From: Lysobacteraceae bacterium NML03-0222
GTDB lineage: Bacteria > Pseudomonadota > Gammaproteobacteria > Xanthomonadales > Xanthomonadaceae
DNA length: 64,000 nt
NCBI GenBank assembly: GCA_002798195.1
Contig: NWQM01000001.1
Coordinates: 310,001 to 374,000, forward strand
Reading direction: 5' to 3'
A program made the translations under genes and the position numbers. Under the pieces are notes generated by a model. It was not told the origin of the DNA and ran no database searches. It was given only the letters and a program-made list of their open reading frames with translations. Position 1 is the first letter of the stretch; every line of letters begins with the position of its first letter. Of this stretch, positions 23,648 to 31,808 are shown in pieces.

Positions 23648-24088
23648 CTAACGAGAGTCGGGTGACTGGTTGAACACCGCCCAGAAGCGCCCCAAGGTTT
23701 TGACCGCTTCGAAGAACTGCATGATGTCCACCGGCTTCACCACATAGGCATTGACGCCCAGATTCCAGCTGCGGGCAAGGTCGGATTCTTCGCGTGATGA
23801 GGACAGGATAACCACTGGCAGTGATTTGAACTGCTCGTTCTCGCGCAGCAGTTGCAGCACTTCCAGGCCGTCCATGCGTGGCATTTTGATGTCCAGCAGC
23901 AAGACCGCAGGCTCGCCCGGTTCGCGGTTTGCAAACTGGCCGCGGCGCAGCAGATAGTCCATCACTTCCACGCCGTCTTCCACGTGCACAATCGGGTTGG
24001 CGAGATTGGCTTCACGCAGGGCGTCAATGGCCATTTCCGCATCGGCGGGGCTGTCTTCAGCCAGCAAAATGGGGCGAATGTCTTTCAT
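23648..24088 (-). CDS. Response regulator of the Rcp1 type
   Basis: A 146-residue receiver-only protein: LLAEDSPADAEMAIDAL at the N-terminus, Asp66 as phospho-acceptor (LLLDIKMPRMDG), SSSREESD and VVKPVD with the conserved lysine. The sequence resembles the Rcp1-like regulators that pair with bacteriophytochrome-style kinases. It follows the sensor kinase gene after 15 bp and is its most likely cognate receiver. Confidence 0.92.
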   Translation of the reverse strand: MKDIRPILLAEDSPADAEMAIDALREANLANPIVHVEDGVEVMDYLLRRGQFANREPGEPAVLLLDIKMPRMDGLEVLQLLRENEQFKSLPVVILSSSREESDLARSWNLGVNAYVVKPVDIMQFFEAVKTLGRFWAVFNQSPDSR

Positions 24089-24103
24089 GTCGTTTCGGGT
24101 AAA

Positions 24104-25894
24104 TCAGGATGCAGTGGCGCCATCCAGCAGGGATGGCAGGGTAAAGCGGAAAATCGCGCCCTTGTCCGGGGCGGCGTCGGCACTGATTTGACCGCCGTGA
24201 CGTACCAGTACGCGCTGCACATTGGCAAGGCCGATGCCGGTGCCGGGAAATTCGCTGGGCTTGTGCATGCGCTGGAAAACGCCGAACAGTTTGCTGGCAT
24301 AGGCCATGTCAAAGCCCACGCCGTTGTCGCGGACGGTGAACTCGTGGCTGCCATCGGCAAGCCGCTGGTGGCTGACCTGGATATGGGTGATTTCGCGCGG
24401 GGCACTGTATTTGACTGCATTGCCCAGCAGGTTGCTCCATACTTGGCGCATCATGTTTTCATCGGCGATCACCATCGGCAGCGCCTTGATGTCCCATTCA
24501 ATATGCCGCCCCGGGGTTTCGTTCTGGGCATTGGCATCGAGCAGGGCGCGGGTTTCTTCCACCATCGACTGCATGTCCACCGGTTGCAAGCGCAGTGCGC
24601 TGCGCCCCAGGCGTGAATACACCAGCAGGTCATCAATCAGTGTGGCCATGCGTTTGGCGGAGCTGTCGATGACTTCCAGGTAATGGCGGCTCTTGTCATC
24701 GGCGCCATCCCCCAGCTGTTTGCCCAGCTTTTCGGCAAAGCCGGAGATATGCCGCAGCGGCGAGCGCAGGTCGTGGCTGACCGAATAGCTGAAGGCTTCC
24801 AGCTCGCGGTTGACATCGGAAATCTGCTCAATCTTGCCTTGTAGCTGCTGGTTGAGTTCGGAGATTTCGGTCTCTGCGGCCTTGTGAGGGCTGATATCGC
24901 TCAAGGTCAGCAGCGTGACTTGCTGCTGATGATCGGGTAGGGACATGCGGCAGGCATTGAGCAGCATGGTGCGCTCGATGCCGTCGCGGGTGGTTTGCCG
25001 AAGCTCGAAATCCCACAACTCACGGTCACGGCTCAATACATCGCGCAGGCGCTGGAGGATTTCCAGACCCGCCCAAGCACCGTTGCCAATCTGGCTGATA
25101 TGTTGCCCGTCGATATACGGCAGCTGCTCGCTGCTATTGCCGTATAGCTCGGCAAAAGCGGCGTTGTGCATGACTATGCGCTGCTCGCCATCGAGCAGGG
25201 CAATGGGTTCACGGATGGCCTGCACCACGGCGAGTGCGCGGGCGTTGGCGGCCGTCAGCGCGCGCTCGGCATGCTCGCGGCTGGATTGCTGGCGGCGCAG
25301 CATGGCAAGCAGCGCCATCAACAAGGCAAGCTGTATCAGCATGCTGATGAGTGAAATCCGCTGGCCACGCTTGTGCAATGCTTCCGTCTGCCGAGACTGG
25401 GTCATGAAAATCTGCTGGCTTTCCTGGCGCATTTCATTGGCGATGGCACTCATCGCCATTTCGTCCGACATCATGGCCAACAGGCGCTGGCGCTCCTGGT
25501 TGTCGGTGCTTTGCACGATGCGCTGGCTGATGTCCAGGCGCTGCTCAAGACGCCCTTGCAGATTGCCGATGCGCAGTTGTTGCTGTATGCCCAGCGCATC
25601 GCTTTGTTCACTCAGCTCGCGCACCAGTACCGGGATATTGGCCATGCTCTTGGCAATCCGGCTGCGCATCTGTGCATTGTCCACGCCGGCGACAACACTG
25701 GCAGCGGCTGATTCCAGATTGCGCGCCTCGTAAAGCAGCCGGCTCAAGGCAGCATCGGTGCGGCTGCCATCGGTAAGCGCCTGCTCGGCGTTCTGGATGC
25801 GCTGATTCATTTCTCGCAGCATCCAAAACGGCATGATGATGATGGCGGCTACAGCAACAAACAGCAGCCATTGGTAGCGTTCGTAGTTGTTCAT
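24104..25894 (-). CDS. Membrane sensor histidine kinase with PAS domain
   Basis: A 596-residue kinase. I start at 25894 (MNNYERYQWLLF). TM1 is about 9-25, then a roughly 160-residue helical periplasmic sensor (CHASE3-like in appearance), then TM2 near 190-210 (SLISMLIQLALLMALLAML). A PAS domain (EPIALLDGEQRIVMHNAAF) and a coiled coil precede HisKA (YSVSHDLRSPLRHI, phospho-His near 374) and HATPase_c (DNGVGFD near 526, GTGIGLANV). The HisKA/HATPase part resembles the bacteriophytochrome-type kinases. It starts 10 bp after hflD and is followed by two receivers. Its signal is unknown. Confidence 0.92.
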   Translation of the reverse strand: MNNYERYQWLLFVAVAAIIIMPFWMLREMNQRIQNAEQALTDGSRTDAALSRLLYEARNLESAAASVVAGVDNAQMRSRIAKSMANIPVLVRELSEQSDALGIQQQLRIGNLQGRLEQRLDISQRIVQSTDNQERQRLLAMMSDEMAMSAIANEMRQESQQIFMTQSRQTEALHKRGQRISLISMLIQLALLMALLAMLRRQQSSREHAERALTAANARALAVVQAIREPIALLDGEQRIVMHNAAFAELYGNSSEQLPYIDGQHISQIGNGAWAGLEILQRLRDVLSRDRELWDFELRQTTRDGIERTMLLNACRMSLPDHQQQVTLLTLSDISPHKAAETEISELNQQLQGKIEQISDVNRELEAFSYSVSHDLRSPLRHISGFAEKLGKQLGDGADDKSRHYLEVIDSSAKRMATLIDDLLVYSRLGRSALRLQPVDMQSMVEETRALLDANAQNETPGRHIEWDIKALPMVIADENMMRQVWSNLLGNAVKYSAPREITHIQVSHQRLADGSHEFTVRDNGVGFDMAYASKLFGVFQRMHKPSEFPGTGIGLANVQRVLVRHGGQISADAAPDKGAIFRFTLPSLLDGATAS

Positions 25895-25904
25895 GGCTCG
25901 CGGT

Positions 25905-26525
25905 TCAGGCGGCAGCCAGCAGCTCGGCGACGGCACGTTTCATCGCGCTGCGCTGGAGAAGGAAATCCCATTGCGTGCCGCCCATTTGCCGCCACAACAT
26001 CGCCGAGCGAACCGCGGCCAGCAACAGGGCGCGGATGTCGGTGACCACATCATTGCGCCCCAGATAATGCGGATTGCCCTGCACCATGACCTTGGGGCGC
26101 AATGGACTCAGTGCCCTGGCATACAAGCCACCCAATTCGCGCAGGATATCCGGGTGAGTGCTGCCATCGTTCTGTGCCTGTGGCGTCAGCCGGCTGATTT
26201 CCCGGCGCACCATGTCGATGGATTCCGGGCTGCGCTCGAAGCTGCGCTCCAGCTGCAAGACCGAAAGCGCCAGCCGCGGTAGTTGCGGGTCGGGCGTTGC
26301 GCCATGCAGATAGTCGTGCAGGCTGCGCAGACCGGAATCAAGCGCACGGATGCCGCCATAGACATCGGCGGTGGAGTCGGCCTCCAGCCGGAACACGCTG
26401 TCGATGGCGGTGCCCAGATGGCTTTGGTCAACCCGGCCGTTTTCGGCCAGATGCCGCACTTCCTTGAGTGATAGCAAAATCCCGGCCAGCGCCAGTACGC
26501 GGGCGGGCATCAAATCAGCATTCAT
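25905..26525 (-). CDS. hflD: HflD-like lysogenization regulator homologue
   Basis: A 206-residue all-helical protein of the HflD (YcfC) family, starting MNADLMPARVLALAGILLSLKEV and containing LRSLHDYLHG and the C-terminal RSAMLWRQMGGTQWDFLLQR. In E. coli HflD binds lambda CII and sits beside mnmA; its housekeeping role is unclear. Its start lies inside the mnmA 3' end (11-bp overlap), and the kinase gene follows after 10 bp. Confidence 0.92.
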   Translation of the reverse strand: MNADLMPARVLALAGILLSLKEVRHLAENGRVDQSHLGTAIDSVFRLEADSTADVYGGIRALDSGLRSLHDYLHGATPDPQLPRLALSVLQLERSFERSPESIDMVRREISRLTPQAQNDGSTHPDILRELGGLYARALSPLRPKVMVQGNPHYLGRNDVVTDIRALLLAAVRSAMLWRQMGGTQWDFLLQRSAMKRAVAELLAAA

Positions 26526-27663
26526 GCGTGCAGAGATTTCCTTGTGTGAGCAGGGTATTGAAGTTCTCGCGCTCCAGTGGCGCATCGCAGGCGGCAATCA
26601 CCGCACCGCCCAGGCATTCTTGCCCAAGATAAAGCACCAGCGATTGCCCCGGTGTGACCGCGCGCTGCGGTTGGTCGAAAGCCACCCGCAGGCTGCCATC
26701 ATCGCGCACGCTCACATCGCAGTCCTGGTCGGCCTGACGGTAACGGGTTTGCGCCGTGCAGCGGAATTGGCGGGCAGGCGGCGCGCCGGCAATCCAGTGC
26801 GCAGGTTCTGACAGCAGCTGCTGCGACATCATCCACGGGCTGTCCACCCCTTGATCAACAAACAGGATATTGCGAGCGACATCCTTGCCGACCACATACC
26901 AGGGCAGTGCCGGGCGGCCTTTCACGCCACCGATGGCAAGGCCGCCGCGCTGGCCGATGGTATGGAAAAACACGCCCTCATGCTGCGCCAGTACGCTGCC
27001 GTCCACCGCATGTACCTCGCCCGGCTGCATCGGCAGGTACTGGCCAAGAAAGCTGCGGAAGTCACGCTCGCCAATAAAACAGATGCCGGTGGAGTCTTTC
27101 TTTTCTGCGGTGACAAAACCGGCTTCTGCGGCGATGCGGCGTACCTGGGTCTTGGGCAGCTCACCGACCGGAAAACGGGTGGCGGCCAGCTGCTTCTGCC
27201 CCAGTTGATGCAGGAAATAACTCTGGTCTTTGCTGCGATCCACGCCGCGCAGCAGCCGGTAGCGGCCATCGACGCAATCGGTGCGCGCATAGTGACCGGT
27301 GGCGATGAATTCCGCCCCCAATGCATGGGCGGCATCCAGAAAATGCTTGAACTTGACTTCGCGGTTGCACAGCACGTCCGGGTTCGGCGTGCGTCCGGCA
27401 GCGTATTCGTCGAGAAAATGCCTGAATACCCCATCCCAATATTCTTTTGAAAAATCGCGGAAATGGATGGGAATGCCGAGCTTGCCTGCGACCGCCACTG
27501 CATCGCGACGGTCATCCTCGGCGCGACATTCGCCGCTGCCATCATCGGCCCAGTTTTGCATGAACAGCCCAGCCAGCGGCTCGCCGGCACGTTGCAGCAG
27601 CAGGGCGGCAACCGAGGAGTCCACGCCCCCGGAGAGGCCGACGATGGTACGCACCTGGCTCAT
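26515..27663 (-). CDS. mnmA: tRNA-specific 2-thiouridylase MnmA
   Basis: A 382-residue enzyme that thiolates U34 of Lys, Glu and Gln tRNAs. The ATP-binding motif is GLSGGVDSS (9-17). The two catalytic cysteines are Cys99 (DVLCNREVKF) and Cys195 (STGICFIGER). The tRNA-binding region (TGHYAR, KDQSYFL) and the C-terminal beta barrel are complete. The start at 27663 overlaps the nudJ stop (ATGA). A longer open frame upstream is antisense-like and rejected. Confidence 0.97.
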   Translation of the reverse strand: MSQVRTIVGLSGGVDSSVAALLLQRAGEPLAGLFMQNWADDGSGECRAEDDRRDAVAVAGKLGIPIHFRDFSKEYWDGVFRHFLDEYAAGRTPNPDVLCNREVKFKHFLDAAHALGAEFIATGHYARTDCVDGRYRLLRGVDRSKDQSYFLHQLGQKQLAATRFPVGELPKTQVRRIAAEAGFVTAEKKDSTGICFIGERDFRSFLGQYLPMQPGEVHAVDGSVLAQHEGVFFHTIGQRGGLAIGGVKGRPALPWYVVGKDVARNILFVDQGVDSPWMMSQQLLSEPAHWIAGAPPARQFRCTAQTRYRQADQDCDVSVRDDGSLRVAFDQPQRAVTPGQSLVLYLGQECLGGAVIAACDAPLERENFNTLLTQGNLCTHEC

Positions 27664-28127
27664 GAGAGCTGCGTCATCAGTGACAGCGGATATACCCGCC
27701 CGGCCTGCCAGTCGGCCACTACCTGCCAGACCAGCGGGCTGCGATGGCGCGGCGCCAGTGCCTGCAGTTCTTCGGGTGTCCACCACACTGCGCGGACGAT
27801 GCCCTCATCGAGCTGGCGGCTTTCGTCAAAGGCCAGCGCCTCGCCGCAGAAGGCAAAGCGCAGGTAATGGCGACCGGTTTCCGGCGCTTTCCACTGATAG
27901 GCGCCGATAAAGCCGGTCAGGCGAACATCCCAGCCGGTTTCTTCACGTGCCTCGCGCACCGCCGCCTCCAGCAGGCTTTCATCCGGCTCCAGATGCCCGG
28001 CCGGCTGGTTGATGACCAACTCGCGGCCTCCTGCGGTTTCTTCCACGCACAGCAGCTTGCCGTCCCTGACCACCACGGTGGCAACGGTGACATCGGGCTG
28101 CCAAAAGCGGCCTTGGCGATAACTCAT
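27660..28127 (-). CDS. nudJ: NUDIX hydrolase NudJ
   Basis: A 155-residue NUDIX protein with the complete box GHLEPDESLLEAAVREAREETGW. The flanking VVVRDGKLLCVEE, NQPAGHLE and the C-terminal RSPLVWQVVADWQAGRVYPL match NudJ, a phosphatase acting on nucleoside tri/diphosphates and thiamine pyrophosphate precursors. The ATG at 28127 (MSYRQGRFW) is preferred; an ATG ten codons upstream is possible. It is the first gene of the operon, and nudJ-mnmA-hflD is the same order as in E. coli. Confidence 0.93.
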   Translation of the reverse strand: MSYRQGRFWQPDVTVATVVVRDGKLLCVEETAGGRELVINQPAGHLEPDESLLEAAVREAREETGWDVRLTGFIGAYQWKAPETGRHYLRFAFCGEALAFDESRQLDEGIVRAVWWTPEELQALAPRHRSPLVWQVVADWQAGRVYPLSLMTQLS

Positions 28128-28245
28128 GGCGGACAAAAAATATGGAAAGGTGGCCATTATCGCGGTTGGCAGATGAATGCGTCCATTCGCGGTGTGGCTT
28201 GAGACTCAAGCGATTTGCCTTCATTCATTGGCAGGTTAAGCGTTT

Positions 28246-28435
28246 TTCAATGCCGGGATTGCGCCCGGCAGCGCACCCACTTTCTTTTAAAAGAAAGTGG
28301 GCAAAGAAACTGCCCTGGCTGACGCGCTTCGCTGTGCGAAGTACCCTGCGTTCCTCGCGCCCAATGGCGGCAGGGCAAACTCGCATCGCTACGCGCTGCT
28401 CAAACATGCCCTGCCTTCTTCCATTGGTCGCTGCG
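28246..28435. repeat. Candidate interspersed repeat of the Xanthomonadales type
   Basis: The block reads as a CCGGG-loop-CCCGG hairpin, then the palindromic TTTCTTTT/AAAAGAAA core, then CAAAGAAACTGCCCTGGC and a tail with TCGCATCGCTACGCGCTGCT. From memory this order resembles noncoding repeats scattered through genomes of Xanthomonadales and related bacteria, usually close to gene ends. Only one copy is in the window, so membership of a family is inferred and the boundaries are approximate. Confidence 0.45.
28276..28301. repeat. 26-bp perfect palindrome
   Basis: The half-site CCCACTTTCTTTT (28276-28288) is followed immediately by its exact reverse complement (28289-28301), with no spacer. Confidence 0.95.
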
Positions 28436-28515
28436 GTACTCGGCGCACCAGAACAGGGCAAAAAATCAAAAGCAACCGCAACCGCCAAAATCACGGCCAA
28501 TGGCAATGAAAGCTC

Positions 28516-28521
28516 TATAAT
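28516..28521 (+). promoter_or_regulatory. -10 box directly upstream of clpS
   Basis: A consensus TATAAT ends only 8 nt before the clpS ATG (28530). No convincing -35 lies at 16-18 nt spacing, and no Shine-Dalgarno sequence separates the box from the start codon (CCCCCGCC). Transcription would begin at or next to the ATG. Confidence 0.5.
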
Positions 28522-28529
28522 CCCCCGCC

Positions 28530-28859
28530 ATGTCAGGTCATGAACACGAGCGCGAGCACGAGCACCACCACGGCACCACGGTAGAGATTGCGCCGCCGCG
28601 GCTTGAACGCCCGCCGATGTACACCGTGATGCTGCTCAATGACGATTACACACCCATGGATTTCGTGGTGGACGTGCTGATGCGCTATTTCGGCATGGGC
28701 GAGGAACAAGCCACCCAGGTGATGCTGCATGTACATACCCGTGGGCGTGGCATTTGCGGGGTGTATAGCCGGGAAGTGGCCGAAACCAAGGTGGCACAGG
28801 TGAACGGATTTGCACGCAAGCACCAGCACCCGCTTCTGTGCGCAATGGAAAAAGCCTAG
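28530..28859 (+). CDS. clpS: ATP-dependent Clp protease adaptor ClpS
   Basis: A 109-residue N-end-rule adaptor. The core has LLNDDYTPMDFVVDVLMRYF (the hydrophobic N-degron pocket), VMLHVHTRGRGICGVYSREVAETKV and the C-terminal HQHPLLCAMEKA. It delivers N-degron substrates to ClpAP and binds the ClpA N domain. An unusual His/Glu-rich N-terminal tail (EHEREHEHHHG) precedes the fold; the tail of ClpS is known to modulate ClpA. clpA follows after 45 bp. Confidence 0.96.
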   Translation: MSGHEHEREHEHHHGTTVEIAPPRLERPPMYTVMLLNDDYTPMDFVVDVLMRYFGMGEEQATQVMLHVHTRGRGICGVYSREVAETKVAQVNGFARKHQHPLLCAMEKA

Positions 28860-28904
28860 GCTCGTCCCCATATCGCAGTCTGAGCGATCAGCAGGGTTAC
28901 TGCC

Positions 28905-31184
28905 ATGTTTTCCAAGGAACTTGAACAAAGCATCCACCGTTCGTATCAGCTTGCACGTTTGGCACGTCATGAATTCATGACAGTCGAGCATCTGTTGCTG
29001 GCCTTGCTGGAAGATGCCGATGCACGCGAGGTGTTGACCGCCTGCGCGGTCGATTATGCCCGGTTGCGCACCGAGCTTGAGCGCGCCATCGGTGAGTCGG
29101 TAGCGGTACTCCCCGGTGATGATGGCCGCGATACCCAGCCGACACTCGGCTTTCAGCGAGTCTTGCAGCGCGCGGTGTATCACGTGCAATCATCGGGCAA
29201 AAAGGAAGTTACCGGCGCCAATGTGCTGGTGTCGATTTTTGGCGAGAAGGATTCGCTGGCGGCATACTTGCTTGACCAGCAGGATGTGACCCGGCTGGAT
29301 GTGGTGAATTTCATCTCGCATGGTGTTTCCAAGTTGGAGTCTGGCGAGCCGGCAAGCGTCGGAGAAGATGCGCCGCAAACCCAGGGCGGCAAAGAATCCA
29401 AGTCCGACCCGCTTGGCGAATACACCAGCGACCTCAATCAGGCCGCGCGCGAAGGCCGGATTGACCCGTTGGTCGGACGTGGCGAGGAAATCGAACGCAC
29501 CATCCAGGTGCTATGCCGTCGCCGCAAGAACAATCCGCTGTATGTGGGCGAAGCCGGTGTGGGCAAAACCGCGCTGGCCGAGGGGCTGGCCAGGCGGATT
29601 GTCGAAGGCCAGGTGCCCGAAGTCTTGCAAGACGCTCAGGTGTATGCACTGGACATGGGCGCGCTGCTTGCCGGCAGCAAATATCGTGGTGACTTTGAAA
29701 AGCGCCTGAAAGCGGTATTGAAGGCGCTGAAGGCGGTGCCAAACGCCATCCTGTTCATCGATGAAATCCATACCATCATCGGTGCCGGTGCCACCAGCGG
29801 CGGCAGCATGGATGCCAGCAATCTGATCAAGCCGATGCTGGCCTCGGGTGAGTTGCGCTGCATCGGCTCGACCACGTTTCAGGAGTATCGCGGCATCTTT
29901 GAAAAAGACCGCGCGCTGGCACGGCGCTTCCAGAAAATCGACGTGGTGGAACCGACCGTCGGAGAGGCGGTGGAAATCCTGCGCGGGTTGGCCTCGCGCT
30001 ATGAAGAGCACCATGCCGTGCGTTATGCCGATGACGCCATCCAGGCAGCGGTGGATTTGTCGGTCAAGCATATTCCCGACCGGCTGTTGCCGGACAAGGC
30101 GATTGATGTCATTGATGAGGCCGGTGCCCGGCAACGGCTGCTGGCCGAGGACAAGCGCAAGCAATTGATTGATGTGGAGGAAATCGAGGCGATTGTCGCC
30201 AAGATGGCGCGCATCCCGGCACGGCAAGTCAGCGCCAGCGACAAGGATGTGCTGAAGAACTTGGAGCGCAATTTGAAGATGGTGATTTTTGGCCAGGGCC
30301 CGGCCATCGAATCACTGGCTTCGGCCATCAAGCTCTCGCGCTCCGGGCTTGGCAACCCGGACAAGCCCATCGGCAGCTTCCTGTTCGCAGGTCCCACGGG
30401 GGTGGGCAAAACCGAAGTCACCCGGCAGTTGGCGATGCAGCTGGGCATCGAGCTGGTGCGCTTTGACATGAGCGAATACATGGAAGCGCACTCGGTCAGC
30501 CGTCTGATTGGTGCGCCGCCGGGCTATGTCGGCCACGACCAGGGCGGGCTTTTGACCGAGAAAATCACCAAAACCCCGCATTGCGTCCTGCTGCTGGATG
30601 AGGTGGAAAAAGCCCACCCGGATATCTTCAACATCCTGCTGCAAGTGATGGATCGCGGCGCGCTGACCGATACCAATGGCCGTGAAGCCAACTTCCGCAA
30701 CGTGATTGTGGTGATGACCACCAATGCCGGGGCAAGCCAGGCTGCACGCCGCAGCATCGGCTTCACCCGTCAGGACCACAGCAGCGATGCGATGGAGGTG
30801 ATTCGCAACAGCTTCAGCCCCGAGTTCCGCAACCGTCTGGATGCCATCGTGCAATTCCAGCCGCTGGGCTTTGAGCATATCCTGCGGGTGGTGGACAAGT
30901 TCCTGATTGAGCTGGAAACCCGCCTGCACGAAAAACAGGTGGTGCTCTCCGCAACCGCCGAAGCGCGCGAATGGCTGGCGAAAAACGGCTTCGACCCATT
31001 GATGGGCGCAAGACCGATGGCGCGGGTGATTCAGGACAAGGTCAAGCGCCTTCTGGCCGACGAAATCCTGTTTGGCCGCCTTGCCCACGGTGGCCGCGTG
31101 GAAATCGGCGTGAAAAACGACGAGCTTGCCGTCGATATTCAGCCTGTCGAACAATTTGCTGAAACTGCCCCGGTACTGGGCTGA
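28905..31184 (+). CDS. clpA: ATP-dependent Clp protease ATPase subunit ClpA
   Basis: A 759-residue AAA+ unfoldase of normal length. The N domain (1-140; MFSKELEQSIHRSYQLARLARHE) binds ClpS. The first AAA+ module has GEAGVGKTA (near 214) and FIDEIHTIIGAG; the second has GPTGVGKTE (near 496) and LLDEVEKAHPD. An IGF-type ClpP-binding loop appears in SIGFTRQ. With ClpP it degrades N-degron and ssrA-tagged proteins. ClpP is not in this window. Confidence 0.98.
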   Translation: MFSKELEQSIHRSYQLARLARHEFMTVEHLLLALLEDADAREVLTACAVDYARLRTELERAIGESVAVLPGDDGRDTQPTLGFQRVLQRAVYHVQSSGKKEVTGANVLVSIFGEKDSLAAYLLDQQDVTRLDVVNFISHGVSKLESGEPASVGEDAPQTQGGKESKSDPLGEYTSDLNQAAREGRIDPLVGRGEEIERTIQVLCRRRKNNPLYVGEAGVGKTALAEGLARRIVEGQVPEVLQDAQVYALDMGALLAGSKYRGDFEKRLKAVLKALKAVPNAILFIDEIHTIIGAGATSGGSMDASNLIKPMLASGELRCIGSTTFQEYRGIFEKDRALARRFQKIDVVEPTVGEAVEILRGLASRYEEHHAVRYADDAIQAAVDLSVKHIPDRLLPDKAIDVIDEAGARQRLLAEDKRKQLIDVEEIEAIVAKMARIPARQVSASDKDVLKNLERNLKMVIFGQGPAIESLASAIKLSRSGLGNPDKPIGSFLFAGPTGVGKTEVTRQLAMQLGIELVRFDMSEYMEAHSVSRLIGAPPGYVGHDQGGLLTEKITKTPHCVLLLDEVEKAHPDIFNILLQVMDRGALTDTNGREANFRNVIVVMTTNAGASQAARRSIGFTRQDHSSDAMEVIRNSFSPEFRNRLDAIVQFQPLGFEHILRVVDKFLIELETRLHEKQVVLSATAEAREWLAKNGFDPLMGARPMARVIQDKVKRLLADEILFGRLAHGGRVEIGVKNDELAVDIQPVEQFAETAPVLG

Positions 31185-31214
31185 AAAACACAGGGTGGGC
31201 ATTGACCCACCCTG
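31184..31214 (-). terminator. Terminator between convergent clpA and DUF2147 gene
   Basis: CAGGGTGGG (31191-31199) pairs with CCCACCCTG (31206-31214). The minus strand continues GTG then TTTTT, so it is a good terminator for the DUF2147 gene. The plus strand lacks a T-run. Confidence 0.75.
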
Positions 31215-31239
31215 CAACTCAAAAAATCTTGTCAGCCGA

Positions 31240-31674
31240 TCATTCGCGGCGCTGCCAGGTGGCGGTGCGACAGAACGGCCCCTTGCAGCCGGTCACCCGC
31301 AGCCGGGTGCCGTTTTCAGCCACCTCGACCGAGCGCACCCGGAAGGTATCGCCGGTAGAGGGTTTGAGGCCGTTGCCACCGCCCCAGCTGCCGTTCTCGT
31401 TGCGGATATTCCAGAGTACAGGCATGCCGATGATGGACTTGCCCTTGTTGCTGCCGCTGCACTTGTTGCAAATCGGCGGCGCAGCGATGTTCTCGACAAT
31501 TCTGGCAGCCAGTGTGCCGTTCTGCGCTGGGTAGATTTCCACCACGGTCATGGCTCTGCCGGTTTCATCATCCAGCGTGGTCCACTTGCCAAGCAGCGGA
31601 TTATTGCTTTGCGCCGTGCTGGCAAAGGGCAGGGCAGCCAATGCCAAGGCCAGAGTAAAAAGTGATTTGCGCAT
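31240..31674 (-). CDS. DUF2147 family exported protein
   Basis: A 144-residue protein with a signal peptide (about 1-22; ALALAALPFASTAQS), starting at 31674 with a GGAGAAC-like site upstream. The mature part has the DUF2147 features: NPLLGKWTTLDDETGRAMTVVEIY near the start, the repeated cysteines CNKCSG in the middle and C-terminal VTGCKGPFCRTATWQR. It is a small secreted lipocalin-like domain of unknown function, common in Proteobacteria. Confidence 0.85.
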   Translation of the reverse strand: MRKSLFTLALALAALPFASTAQSNNPLLGKWTTLDDETGRAMTVVEIYPAQNGTLAARIVENIAAPPICNKCSGSNKGKSIIGMPVLWNIRNENGSWGGGNGLKPSTGDTFRVRSVEVAENGTRLRVTGCKGPFCRTATWQRRE

Positions 31675-31729
31675 GGGGTTCTCCGTTAGACAGCACAAGG
31701 CCGCCTTATAGCCAGTCTTTTATGCTTTA

Positions 31730-31749
31730 TGAAAGCTGCGGTGCAGCAT
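31730..31749. repeat. Left copy of a 20-bp direct repeat bracketing the receptor/peptidase cassette
   Basis: TGAAAGCTGCGGTGCAGCAT is identical to 37194-37213, in the same orientation. Here it lies inside a larger hairpin with outer arms CTTTATG (31725-31731) and CATAAAG (31747-31753) and inner arms GCTGC/GCAGC. Confidence 0.85.
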
Positions 31750-31753
31750 AAAG

Positions 31754-31786
31754 AGTCCTCGCAGCAAGGCTGCGAGGACTTTGTTT
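31754..31786. terminator. Terminator after the S9 peptidase gene
   Basis: A perfect 12-bp stem, AGTCCTCGCAGC (31754-31765) with GCTGCGAGGACT (31769-31780), has a 3-nt loop. Short T-rich flanks occur on both strands (TTTGTTT on plus, TCTTTAT on minus). Confidence 0.7.
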
Positions 31787-31808
31787 CATGTCAAATGCTG
31801 GTGAGCTC

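Larger units (their letters stand above)
28128..28529. other. Intergenic region holding a dispersed-repeat-like element
   Basis: No gene is supported here. The region contains a short CCGGG/CCCGG hairpin (about 28254-28268), the 26-bp palindrome and a trailing repeat-like block (see separate entries), then the -10 box of clpS. Open frames on either strand are Ser/Arg/Ala-rich translations of the repeat. Confidence 0.6.
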
